Assembly: GCA_937928295.1 (NCBI GenBank)
Contig: CALEYY010000337.1
Location: 1-23,567, forward strand
Direction: 5' to 3'
Origin: an uncultured Moraxellaceae bacterium
Lineage (GTDB): Bacteria; Pseudomonadota; Gammaproteobacteria; Pseudomonadales; Moraxellaceae
Length of the DNA: 23,567 nt
In this document: piece by piece, positions 8,487-16,182 of the stretch
How positions within the stretch are numbered: the stretch's first letter is position 1
How the letters are laid out: every line of letters starts with the position of its first letter
Made by a program: the position numbers and the translations under genes
The notes under the pieces: generated by a model
Databases searched by the model: none
Seen by the model: the letters and a program-made list of their open reading frames with translations, nothing else
What the model was told of the DNA's origin: nothing

Positions 8487-8621
8487 ATGATCATCATCAT
8501 GTTTTGTTCAGGTTTGCTGGCAGGCGCAGGCATCGGCGCATTCGTTCGTGCGACCAGGCGCTGGAGTCTGGCGCCTAACTGGCAGCATGTGCATGTCAAA
8601 CCCCGCATGGTTCTGCATTAA
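8487..8621 (+). CDS. Candidate 44-residue membrane peptide (unrecognised)
   Basis: A short plus-strand ORF that almost fills the right half of the gap between manB and wbpL. It starts ATG at 8487 and stops TAA at 8619-8621, just across the manB stop. The peptide begins MIIIMFCSGLLAGAGIGAFV, one hydrophobic segment of about 19 residues with small-residue (Gly/Ala) spacing, then a basic stretch RATRRW and a short polar tail ending RMVLH. This is a credible single-span small membrane protein: hydrophobic, then positively charged on the likely cytoplasmic side. A GGGGG run lies 9-13 bases before the ATG, a poor ribosome site. No clear promoter was seen. I do not recognise a family, and an ORF this short can occur by chance. 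Confidence 0.3.
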   Translation: MIIIMFCSGLLAGAGIGAFVRATRRWSLAPNWQHVHVKPRMVLH

Positions 8622-10126
8622 GCTGGCTTTTCTGCCAGCAATAACCCCTGCAGCCACGCCGTACGCGCCTGCATCAGCGCGGTATCTGCACGCGCCTCCA
8701 CATTCAAACGCACCACCGGCTCGGTGTTGCTCATGCGCAGATTGAAACGCCACTGCGGGAACTCGCGACTCAAGCCATCCAAGGCAGACTCCGTGATCAA
8801 GGTTTCACGACCGGCCGCCAGCTCGGCCAGCACCGCCGCCTCAACACGGGCGATAGCCGCTTTCGCATCCGTCACCTTGAAGTTGATTTCGCCGCTGCAC
8901 GGGTAAGCCGCCTGCGCTTTCGCCACCAGCGATGACAATGGCTGGTCTTCGGCCACCAAGCGCTCCAGCATCAGCAGCATGGGGATCATGCCTGAGTCGC
9001 AGTAGTGGAAGTCGCGGAAGTAATGGTGGGCAGACATTTCGCCGCCGTACACCGCATTTTCGCTACGCAGTGCGGCCTTGATGAAGCTGTGACCGCATTT
9101 GCTGACCACAGCCCGGCCGCCCATGGCCTCAACCTGAGCAATCGTATTCCAGGTCAGGCGAGTGTCGTAAACCACTGCACTACCCGCCTCGTGCTGCAGG
9201 AGCTGTGTGCCGAGCAGCGCCACCAGGTAGTAGCCCTCAATAAACGCACCGGTTTCATCAAAAAAGAAACAGCGATCGAAGTCACCATCCCAAGCAATGC
9301 CTAGGTCCGCTTTCTCGGCGCGTACCACGCTCGCCGTATCTTCTTGGCACTTGGCCAGCATCGGGTTCGGCACGCCATTGGGGAACTGGCCGTTCGGCTC
9401 ATGGAATACTCGCGTGATGTCGATCGCCAAGCCCGCCACCAGCGCATCAAAAGTCGGGCCAGCGCAGCCGTTACCGGCATTGACCACCAGCTTCAGCGGG
9501 CGGCCGGCATCGGCGCGTGCCTGCAACGCTTTTTGCAAGGCCGGAAAATCGACAAACGAATGCACCTTGCCGATATAGCTGTCGTGCAAATCCAGAGGCA
9601 CATGCAGTGCTGCATCGGGCCGATACTGGCTGCCATCGGTCAGCGGGCCGAATGCGTAGCCATCCGCCTGCCCCAGCGCGAGCGCGTGCTCGGCCAGTAA
9701 CTGACGAGTCAAGGCTTCAATTTCGCCCAGACCGTCATCACCGCTGATCGGCCTGGCCTCGGCGCGTACCATCTTGATGCCGTTATCGCCGACCGGATTA
9801 TGACTGGCGGTAATCATGATGCCGCCGCCCATGCCCGGCTGGCCGGCTGCGTGATAGACCATCTCGGTGCCGCCCAAGCCGATGTTCCGTGTAGCCACGC
9901 CCTCGGCATTGAGGCCGGCGGCCAGCACGCGAGCGAAATCCTGGCTGGTGTCGCGAATGTCATAGCAGATCGCCACTGGCCCCTGCGGCTGGATGACGCG
10001 GGCATAAGCACGACCGATGGCGTAAACCATGTCGATATGCAGCTGAGCCGGCACCGGGCCGCGCACATCATAGGCTTTGAAGGCGGACAGCTTGGCGGAT
10101 TGAGTCATTTGCATAGTTGTTGGCAC
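8618..10126 (-). CDS. manB: Phosphomannomutase / phosphoglucomutase (ManB/AlgC-like)
   Basis: Cytoplasmic alpha-D-phosphohexomutase interconverting mannose 6- and 1-phosphate, and possibly the glucose phosphates, to feed GDP-mannose or UDP-glucose. The four family loops are present: TASHNP with the phosphoserine (Ser108), metal loop WDGDFDRC, sugar loop GGEMSAHHYF, and phosphate loop MSNTEPVVRLNVEAR near the C-terminus. The GEMSAHHYF wording is typical of the mannose/glucose bifunctional type. Length 502 is slightly long; the first six residues come from a GTG start and an internal ATG at codon 7 (MTQSAKLSAF) may be the true start. Neither has a clear Shine-Dalgarno. It follows ugd by 52 bases in the same direction and is the last gene of the galU-pgi-ugd-manB block. 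Confidence 0.92.
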   Translation of the reverse strand: MPTTMQMTQSAKLSAFKAYDVRGPVPAQLHIDMVYAIGRAYARVIQPQGPVAICYDIRDTSQDFARVLAAGLNAEGVATRNIGLGGTEMVYHAAGQPGMGGGIMITASHNPVGDNGIKMVRAEARPISGDDGLGEIEALTRQLLAEHALALGQADGYAFGPLTDGSQYRPDAALHVPLDLHDSYIGKVHSFVDFPALQKALQARADAGRPLKLVVNAGNGCAGPTFDALVAGLAIDITRVFHEPNGQFPNGVPNPMLAKCQEDTASVVRAEKADLGIAWDGDFDRCFFFDETGAFIEGYYLVALLGTQLLQHEAGSAVVYDTRLTWNTIAQVEAMGGRAVVSKCGHSFIKAALRSENAVYGGEMSAHHYFRDFHYCDSGMIPMLLMLERLVAEDQPLSSLVAKAQAAYPCSGEINFKVTDAKAAIARVEAAVLAELAAGRETLITESALDGLSREFPQWRFNLRMSNTEPVVRLNVEARADTALMQARTAWLQGLLLAEKPA

Positions 10127-10178
10127 ACCGAAAAAAGGAGGAATGAAATGTCAGGCGACTGATGCTAATCAACATCTG

Positions 10179-11495
10179 TCAGACCACTTCGCCGCGCCCG
10201 ATACCGACATACTGAAAACGCATGGCCGCCATGGCTTCCGGGCTGTACAGATTGCGTCCGTCCAGCACCAGCGGCCGTTTCAAGGCAGCATGCAGCGCGT
10301 GGAAATCGGGGCTTTGGAATTCGTCGCAGGCTGTGACCAGCACCATGGCATCGGCACCGTCAGCGGCAGCCAGCGCGTTGTCGGCCAGCGTCAGCAGCAC
10401 TTGCTCGGGATAGACCTCGCGCAGGGCAGCCGCCGCCAGCGGGTCATAGACCACGGTGTGCGCGCCCTGAGCCCATAGCGCCTGCAACAGCGGATGCACG
10501 GCCGAATCGGTAACAATGGCCGAATCCGGTTTGTAGGATGCGCCCCAGATGGCAATGCGCCGACCCGCCAGCTCGCCGTCAAAGCAGCGCCAGAGCTTGC
10601 GAAACAGCACTTCGCGCTGTCGCTCGTTGATGCGCAGCGCCTGCTCCACCATGCCGAGCTGATCCAGATCCAGCGTGGTCTTCAGGGTGCGAGAGAAATC
10701 CAGCAGCTCGCCAGAGAAGCTGGGGCCGCCAAAGCCGCAGCCGGGGTCGAGATAGGCAGCACCGATGCGCGGGTCGGCCGCCATGCCCTGCCGCACGATA
10801 TCCACATCTACGCCCAAGGGCTCGCACAACGCGGCGACTTCGTTCATGAAGCTCATGCGCGTGGCCAGCAAACCGTTGATGCTGCTTTTGATCAACTCTG
10901 CCGCCGCCAGCGGCACGATCATGACTTCGCGGGAGCGCCGGGCAATGGGCCGGAACAGTTCGCGCAGCTCACTTTCGTGCTCAGGACGATCGCAGCCCAG
11001 CAGCAGAAATGGCGGCGCAACAAAGTCGCTCAGGGCTGAGCCGGCGCGCACAAACAGCGACAGCGAATACACCAAGGCATCGCCGGCGCTGGCTTGCAAG
11101 GCCGAGAGTGAGCCCACCGGATAAGGTGTGAGCACACAAATGGCCGGGGCCGGCCCATTGCTCCGCTGCGCCTGCATCGCTGCCAAGCTGAGCTGCAAGT
11201 CCGCGGCCGGCAACGCCGTCTGGGCAAACCAGATCTGCTCCGGCGCCACCGATGAAATGGCGGCATGACCCGATGCCCGCAGTGCCACATCGGCGCCACG
11301 ACCAAAGCGCAAGCGCCCGGCGCGCACCTGATCGCGCAGCGCCGTCATCAGGCCGGATTCACGCTGCAACTCGGTGTCGGGCTCGGTAATCAGCGTGTGC
11401 TCAGCCGGGCATAGCGTGATCTGGTGGCCCAGCGAGGCCATCTGCACCGCCGCCACCCAGGCATAGAAGGATTGACCCAGAATGGCGATTTTCAT
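10179..11495 (-). CDS. ugd: Degenerate UDP-glucose/GDP-mannose dehydrogenase homologue, probably inactive
   Basis: A 438-residue protein with the length and three-part order of nucleotide-sugar dehydrogenases (NAD domain, central helical domain with LIKSSINGLLATRMSFMNE at 201-219, C-terminal UDP-binding domain with IAIWGASYKPD at 314-324). The active-site residues are largely gone. The NAD loop GxGYVGL reads GQSFYAW (7-13) and the acid after strand 2 is lost. NPEFLREG becomes LSLFVRAG (145-152), with the catalytic Glu replaced by Leu147. GFGGSCFPKD becomes GFGGPSFSGE (254-263), with the catalytic Cys replaced by Ser259. Lys203 and Asn207 remain. The frame is intact and the ATG overlaps the pgi stop (ATGA), so it is kept as a protein. 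The longer upstream start (40 extra residues) lies inside pgi and is rejected. It may be a structural or regulatory relative of Ugd rather than an enzyme. Confidence 0.85.
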   Translation of the reverse strand: MKIAILGQSFYAWVAAVQMASLGHQITLCPAEHTLITEPDTELQRESGLMTALRDQVRAGRLRFGRGADVALRASGHAAISSVAPEQIWFAQTALPAADLQLSLAAMQAQRSNGPAPAICVLTPYPVGSLSALQASAGDALVYSLSLFVRAGSALSDFVAPPFLLLGCDRPEHESELRELFRPIARRSREVMIVPLAAAELIKSSINGLLATRMSFMNEVAALCEPLGVDVDIVRQGMAADPRIGAAYLDPGCGFGGPSFSGELLDFSRTLKTTLDLDQLGMVEQALRINERQREVLFRKLWRCFDGELAGRRIAIWGASYKPDSAIVTDSAVHPLLQALWAQGAHTVVYDPLAAAALREVYPEQVLLTLADNALAAADGADAMVLVTACDEFQSPDFHALHAALKRPLVLDGRNLYSPEAMAAMRFQYVGIGRGEVV

Positions 11496-13108
11496 GTTCG
11501 CAGCACTCGTTGCAGCAACTGTTGAGAGGAAGGATCCAGCGTCGCCAGTGACTCGCCACGGGTGAGCACACCATAGGTTGTGGTCGCCATTTTCTTGCCC
11601 AGCTCCACGCCCCACTGGTCAAACGGATTGATGTTCCAGATCACCGACGCCACATACACCTGATGCTCGTACAGCGCGATGAGCTGGCCCATGCTGTAGG
11701 GCGTCAACTCGCCCAGCAGCAAGGTGTTCGATGGCTGATTGCCGGGATAGTGACGATGGCCGTCATCACTGGGGTCTCCGAGCATGAGCCCGCGCGACTG
11801 CGCAAAGCAGTTCGCCAACGACAGCAAGTGCTGCGATTGCAGCGAGGTGCCGGCCTCGTCACAGCGACTGTAACGACGGATCGGCGCGATGAAATCGCAG
11901 GTCACGGGTTGTGTGCCCTGATGCAGCAGCTGGTAGAACGCGTGCTGCGCATTCGAGCCCACTTCGCCCCAGAGAATCGGGCAGGTCTTGTAATCCAGCG
12001 CCTGCCCGTCGCGATCCACCGACTTGCCGTTGCTTTCCATGACCAGCTGCGTGAGATAGGCCGGGAACAATTTCAGGCGCGCGTCATAAGGCAGGATGGC
12101 CTGCGCGTTGATGCCGAGAAAAGTCGAGTTCCACACCGTCAGCAAGCCCATGATGACCGGCAGGTTGTCTGCCAGCGAGGCTTCACTGAAGTGCTTATCC
12201 ATGGCATGAGCACCCGCCAGTAGCTGCTCGAAGCCGGCCATGCCCAGCTGCAGCGCAATCGGCAAACCAATCGCCGACCACAGCGAGAAGCGCCCGCCGA
12301 CCCAATCCCAGAACGGAATCTGGTTGCTCTCGGGAATGCCGAACGCGGTCATTTTCTCAGGCTTGGCCGACACGCCGATGACATGGTGGCGCACCACTCG
12401 CGCACGATCAGGAATACGCACCAGCATCCACGCCAGCGCTGTCTCGAAGTTCGACAGCGTATCAATGGTGGTAAAGGATTTGGAGGCGACGATGAACAGC
12501 GTTGTTTCCGGGCGCAGGGCATCAAGCAGATCGGCGATTTGCGTGCCGTCAATGGAGCTGACGAAATGCAGCTTCAAACCACGCGCTTCGGGTGGCGCAA
12601 ACTCGGCCAAGGCCTGCGTGACCAGAAACGGCCCCAGATCCGAGCCACCCACACCAATGCTCACCACATCGGTAATGGCCTCGCCGGTCACACCACGCCA
12701 TTGATGCGCATGAATACGATGCACGATTGAGCGCACACGATCTAGGCTGGCGTGCACGGCAACATTCACATTTTCGCCTTCCACCGGCAGCACTTCGCCA
12801 CGCGGCAGGCGCAAAGCCGTGTGCAAGGCTGGCCTGTTCTCGCTGCCATTGACGCGATCGCCGCGCAGCAAGTGCTGGATGGCACCCGGCAAGTCCGCCT
12901 GCTCGGCCAGCTGCAGCAACGCCGCAAAGGTATCGGCGTCTAGTCGCTGCTTGCTGAAATCGAGATACAGGCCATCAAAGGCCCTACTCAAAGTGACACT
13001 GCGCTGCGCATCCGACCAGACATCGCGCAGATGCGCCGCCCGCCAACGCGGCGCATGCTGGGTTAGCAACTGCTGCCAAGCGGCCAGCTGATGCCGGGGC
13101 TGAATCAT
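11492..13108 (-). CDS. pgi: Glucose-6-phosphate isomerase
   Basis: Cytoplasmic enzyme converting glucose 6-phosphate and fructose 6-phosphate, linking glycolysis to nucleotide-sugar synthesis. The 538 residues are within the usual 540-550 range. Signatures: IGVGGSDLGP (151-160), ASKSFTT (208-214), DWVGGRFSLWSAIG (268-281, family signature), GEVGSNAQHAFYQLLHQG (381-398, with catalytic Glu382 and His389) and QWGVELGK (497-504, with Lys504). All catalytic positions are present. The ATG overlaps the galU stop (ATGA) and the stop overlaps the ugd start (ATGA), so the three are almost certainly co-translated. Its place between galU and ugd fits precursor supply for surface polysaccharide, as in Acinetobacter capsule loci. 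Confidence 0.97.
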   Translation of the reverse strand: MIQPRHQLAAWQQLLTQHAPRWRAAHLRDVWSDAQRSVTLSRAFDGLYLDFSKQRLDADTFAALLQLAEQADLPGAIQHLLRGDRVNGSENRPALHTALRLPRGEVLPVEGENVNVAVHASLDRVRSIVHRIHAHQWRGVTGEAITDVVSIGVGGSDLGPFLVTQALAEFAPPEARGLKLHFVSSIDGTQIADLLDALRPETTLFIVASKSFTTIDTLSNFETALAWMLVRIPDRARVVRHHVIGVSAKPEKMTAFGIPESNQIPFWDWVGGRFSLWSAIGLPIALQLGMAGFEQLLAGAHAMDKHFSEASLADNLPVIMGLLTVWNSTFLGINAQAILPYDARLKLFPAYLTQLVMESNGKSVDRDGQALDYKTCPILWGEVGSNAQHAFYQLLHQGTQPVTCDFIAPIRRYSRCDEAGTSLQSQHLLSLANCFAQSRGLMLGDPSDDGHRHYPGNQPSNTLLLGELTPYSMGQLIALYEHQVYVASVIWNINPFDQWGVELGKKMATTTYGVLTRGESLATLDPSSQQLLQRVLRT

Positions 13109-13986
13109 ACCAACGCCTCGGCCTTCAGCCAGGCTTTCAAGGGCGCGGCCATGATCGGATCGCGCAACGCCAGCGCCATGTTGGCCTTGGCATAGCCGAG
13201 CTTGCTGCCGCAGTCGTAACGCACACCGGCAAAGCGGTGAGCGCGGATATCGTGGCTCGCAAGCAACGCGGCAATGCCGTCGGTGAGCTGAATTTCACCA
13301 CCGGCACCGGGCTTGACCTCGGCCAATGCTGCAAACACCGCACCCGGCAGCACATAGCGCCCCACTACCGCGAGATTGCTGGGTGCATCGGCCGGCTTCG
13401 GCTTCTCCACCATCGCCGTCATGCGGCTGGAACCGGCGGCCAGCGATACCACGCCGTATTTGTCCGTCTGCTCGCGCGGCACTTCCTCCACCGCCAGCGA
13501 CCAAGCACCCGTATTGCGATGCAGCGCAACCATGTCCGCCAAGCAGCCGGCTTCCGGTGCATCAATGAAGTCATCCGGCAGCATCACGGCAAAAGTCTGC
13601 TGCTCACCCTCGGCTGTGGCCGCCAGCGTTTCGCGAGCACACAGCACGGCATGGCCCAGGCCCAGCGCCTGCTCCTGATACACCACCGACAGCTGCAAAC
13701 CGTCCGGCGTGGCGGACTGCAAGGCGGCCAGCAAATCCTGCTTGCCTTTGGCCGCCAGCTCCGCCACCAACGCAGGATCTGCCGGCTGCAAATGACGCTC
13801 CAGCGCGGTCTTTACCGGCGAGCTGACCAGCACCACATGGCGGATACCGGCACGAAAAGCTTCCTCGATAGCGTATTGCACCAAGGGCTTGTCGACGACA
13901 GGCAACAGCTCTTTGGGAACGGATTTGGTAGCAGGCAGGAAACGGGTACCGAGACCGGCGACAGGCAGAACAACAGTGGTGATCAC
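13105..13986 (-). CDS. galU: UTP-glucose-1-phosphate uridylyltransferase
   Basis: Makes UDP-glucose from UTP and glucose 1-phosphate in the cytoplasm; UDP-glucose feeds capsule, LPS and trehalose synthesis. The 293 residues match bacterial GalU. The nucleotidyltransferase signature VVLPVAGLGTRFLPATK (5-21) with KSVPKELLPVVDKP directly after it is complete, and VMLPDDF, VEEVPREQTDKYG, MVEKPKPADAPSN and GGEIQLTDG follow in order. The start is GTG, set by MITTVVLPVAGLG; no upstream ATG is in frame before a stop. It is first of the overlapping galU-pgi-ugd group and lies 61 bases after tadA, so it may be read from the gua operon or from a promoter in or near that gap; I saw no strong promoter there. 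Confidence 0.97.
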   Translation of the reverse strand: MITTVVLPVAGLGTRFLPATKSVPKELLPVVDKPLVQYAIEEAFRAGIRHVVLVSSPVKTALERHLQPADPALVAELAAKGKQDLLAALQSATPDGLQLSVVYQEQALGLGHAVLCARETLAATAEGEQQTFAVMLPDDFIDAPEAGCLADMVALHRNTGAWSLAVEEVPREQTDKYGVVSLAAGSSRMTAMVEKPKPADAPSNLAVVGRYVLPGAVFAALAEVKPGAGGEIQLTDGIAALLASHDIRAHRFAGVRYDCGSKLGYAKANMALALRDPIMAAPLKAWLKAEALV

Positions 13987-14017
13987 GATGACATCATCCG
14001 GCTTTTATTTGGCTAGA

Positions 14018-14039
14018 TTGTGCCACCGGGATGGCGCAA
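14018..14039 (-). other. Small hairpin in the tadA-galU gap
   Basis: The minus strand reads TTGCGCCA-TCCCGG-TGGCACAA, an 8-bp inverted repeat with one G-T wobble and a 6-base loop. It lies between the tadA stop and the galU GTG. What follows on the minus strand (TCTAGCCAAATAAAA) is not a T-tract, so it is not a standard intrinsic terminator. It could stabilise or process the transcript between the gua-tad and galU parts, or be chance. Confidence 0.25.
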
Positions 14040-14047
14040 GCCCAAGC

Positions 14048-14539
14048 CTATTTCGCCTGAGATGATGCTCGCTTGGCTTTAAAAAAAGCACTGAGTCGAG
14101 AGGCTGCCTCTTCTGCCAAAACCCCGCCCTGCCAGGCAAAACGATGATTGAAATACCCCGCCTCCGGAGCCATGAGCTGCCGTGCACTCAGCAAGGAGCC
14201 GGCCTTGGGCTCGCTGGCCGCGAAGACGACCCGCGCCAAACGCGCATGCACCAGCGCACCCACGCACATAGTGCAGGGCTCCAGGGTCACATACAGCGTG
14301 CAGCCATCAAGCCGGTAGTTTTGCAGGTATTGCGCCGCGACCCGCAACGCCACCACTTCAGCGTGCGCGGTGGGGTCTTTGCTGGAGATGGGCTGATTGT
14401 GGCCGCTGGCAATCACCGTTTGCTGGTCTGCCGCCACGATGACGGCACCCACAGGCACTTCGCCTTTGGCCGCCGCTTGCTCGGCCTCTGCCAGGGCCAG
14501 GCGCATGAAATGCTCATCACGCGCGGCCTGCTCAGTCAT
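14048..14539 (-). CDS. tadA: tRNA-specific adenosine deaminase
   Basis: Deaminates the wobble adenosine of tRNA-Arg(ACG) to inosine, an essential reaction. The 163-residue protein carries the zinc deaminase motifs HAE (59-61, with the catalytic Glu) and PCTMC (88-92, two zinc-binding cysteines). Flanking segments GEVPVGAVIV (27-36), RLDGCTLYVTLEPC and ARVVFAASEPKAGS are those of TadA rather than cytidine or guanine deaminases. It starts 10 bases after the guaA stop and is the third gene of the guaB-guaA-tadA run; this link to gua genes is also seen in other gammaproteobacteria. Nothing in it looks unusual. Confidence 0.95.
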   Translation of the reverse strand: MTEQAARDEHFMRLALAEAEQAAAKGEVPVGAVIVAADQQTVIASGHNQPISSKDPTAHAEVVALRVAAQYLQNYRLDGCTLYVTLEPCTMCVGALVHARLARVVFAASEPKAGSLLSARQLMAPEAGYFNHRFAWQGGVLAEEAASRLSAFFKAKRASSQAK

Positions 14540-14549
14540 GATCGTGGCC

Positions 14550-16172
14550 TTATTCCCACTCGATCGTGGCCGGCGGCTTGCTGCTCACATCATAGGCCAC
14601 ACGCGAAATGCCGCTGATTTCGTTGATGATGCGATTGCTCACCTTCTCCAGCAGCTCGTAGGGCAGATGCGCCCAGCGCGCGGTCATGAAGTCGATGGTT
14701 TCGACGGCACGCAGCGACACCACCCACTGGTAGCGACGGCCATCGCCGACGACGCCGACCGACTTCACCGGCAGGAACACGACGAAGGCCTGCGAGGTCT
14801 TGTGGTACCAGCCGGCCGCATGCAGCTCTTCGAGGAAGATGTGGTCGGCTTCGCGCAGGATATCCGCGTATTCCTTTTTCACTTCGCCGAGGATGCGCAC
14901 GCCCAGACCGGGGCCGGGGAACGGGTGGCGATACACCATGTCGTAAGGCAGGCCAAGCGCCAGACCGAGCTTGCGGACTTCGTCTTTGAACAGCTCGCGC
15001 AGCGGCTCCACCAGCTTCATTTTCATGTGCTCGGGTAAGCCGCCCACATTGTGGTGCGACTTGATGACATGGGCCTTGCCGGTCTTGCTGGCCGCCGACT
15101 CGATGACATCGGGGTAGATCGTGCCCTGGGCCAGCCAGTTCACGCCGCCAGCCGCGAGCTTGGCCGATTCGCGGTCGAAAATATCGATGAAGGTGTTGCC
15201 GATGATCTTGCGCTTGGCTTCCGGGTCAGACACGCCGGCGAGCTTGCCGAGGAACTCATCTTCGGCATCGACGCGAATGACTTTGACGCCCATGTTCTTC
15301 GCGAACATGGCCATGACCTGATCGCCCTCGCCTTTGCGCAGCAGACCGTTGTCCACAAACACGCAGGTGAGCTTGTCGCCGATGGCCTTGTGCAGCAGCG
15401 CGGCAACCACCGAGGAATCGACGCCGCCGGACAGGCCGAGCAGCACCTGATCATCGCCCACTTGTGCTTTTACACGGCGGATGGCGTCTTCGGCGATGTT
15501 TTCGGGGGTCCACAGCGCCTGCGTCTGGCAGATGTCGTGTACGAAGCGTTGCAGCAGCGCGCCGCCCTGCTTCGAGTGCGTGACTTCCGGGTGGAACTGT
15601 ACGCCGTAGAAGTCGCGGGCCTCGTCGGCCATGGCGGCAATCGGGCAGCTCGGCGTGGACGCGGTGACACGGAAACCGTCCGGGATGGCGACGACCTTGT
15701 CGCCATGCGACATCCAGACATCGAGCAGCGATTCGCCATCGGCATTGCGACGGTCGTGCAGATCGCCGAAGAAGGCATCGTGACGAGTGTCGGCGCTGTT
15801 GTTGGTGGCTTGCGCGAGATCGGATTCGACGGTGACTTCAGCATAGCCGAATTCGCGGATGTTCGAGCCCTCCACGCGACCGCCGAGCTGCTCGGCCATG
15901 GTCTGCATGCCGTAGCAGATGCCCAGCACCGGTACGCCAAGCGTGAACACGCTGGCCGGGGCACGCGGGCTGCCGGCTTCAGTGACCGACTCCGGGCCAC
16001 CGGAGAGGATGATGCCCTTCGGATTGAAGGCGCGAATCTCGTCGTCCGTCATGTCGAAGGCGCGCAGCTCGCAATACACGCCGAGCTCGCGTACGCGGCG
16101 GGCGATGAGCTGACTGTACTGCGAGCCGAAATCGAGGATGAGCAGGCGGTGGGCGTGAATATCGTGGGTCAT
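14550..16172 (-). CDS. guaA: GMP synthase (glutamine-hydrolysing)
   Basis: Converts XMP, glutamine and ATP to GMP in the cytoplasm. The N-terminal class I glutaminase has the triad Cys86 (GICYGMQ), His194 and Glu196 (FHPEV). The ATP pyrophosphatase domain has the P-loop LSGGVDSSVVA (247-257), and the C-terminal dimerisation domain has HPFPGPGLGVRILGEV and ends in IEWE, the strongly conserved GuaA C-terminus. At 540 residues it is about 15 longer than the E. coli enzyme; the extra length falls at about residues 120-147 (ATNNSADTRHDAFFGDLHDR), a polar surface insertion in the glutaminase domain. It sits 10 bases after guaB and 10 before tadA, so the three are one operon. Confidence 0.97.
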   Translation of the reverse strand: MTHDIHAHRLLILDFGSQYSQLIARRVRELGVYCELRAFDMTDDEIRAFNPKGIILSGGPESVTEAGSPRAPASVFTLGVPVLGICYGMQTMAEQLGGRVEGSNIREFGYAEVTVESDLAQATNNSADTRHDAFFGDLHDRRNADGESLLDVWMSHGDKVVAIPDGFRVTASTPSCPIAAMADEARDFYGVQFHPEVTHSKQGGALLQRFVHDICQTQALWTPENIAEDAIRRVKAQVGDDQVLLGLSGGVDSSVVAALLHKAIGDKLTCVFVDNGLLRKGEGDQVMAMFAKNMGVKVIRVDAEDEFLGKLAGVSDPEAKRKIIGNTFIDIFDRESAKLAAGGVNWLAQGTIYPDVIESAASKTGKAHVIKSHHNVGGLPEHMKMKLVEPLRELFKDEVRKLGLALGLPYDMVYRHPFPGPGLGVRILGEVKKEYADILREADHIFLEELHAAGWYHKTSQAFVVFLPVKSVGVVGDGRRYQWVVSLRAVETIDFMTARWAHLPYELLEKVSNRIINEISGISRVAYDVSSKPPATIEWE

Positions 16173-16182
16173 GTTACGGCTC

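Noticed and set aside
8571..8599. TTGACA on the minus strand as a -35 box for wbpL
   Set aside because: No acceptable -10 box occurs 15-19 bases downstream (AGGCGC or TTAGGC at best).
10136..10157. AGGAGG followed by ATG on the plus strand, opening a 111-codon ORF
   Set aside because: The AGGAGG is only 1 base from the ATG at 10143; the second ATG (10148) opens a 4-codon frame; the longer ORF is antisense to ugd and has no family features.
11496..11615. 40-codon N-terminal extension of ugd
   Set aside because: It lies within the pgi coding region in another frame, and MKIAILG at 11495 is the normal family start with an ATGA overlap.
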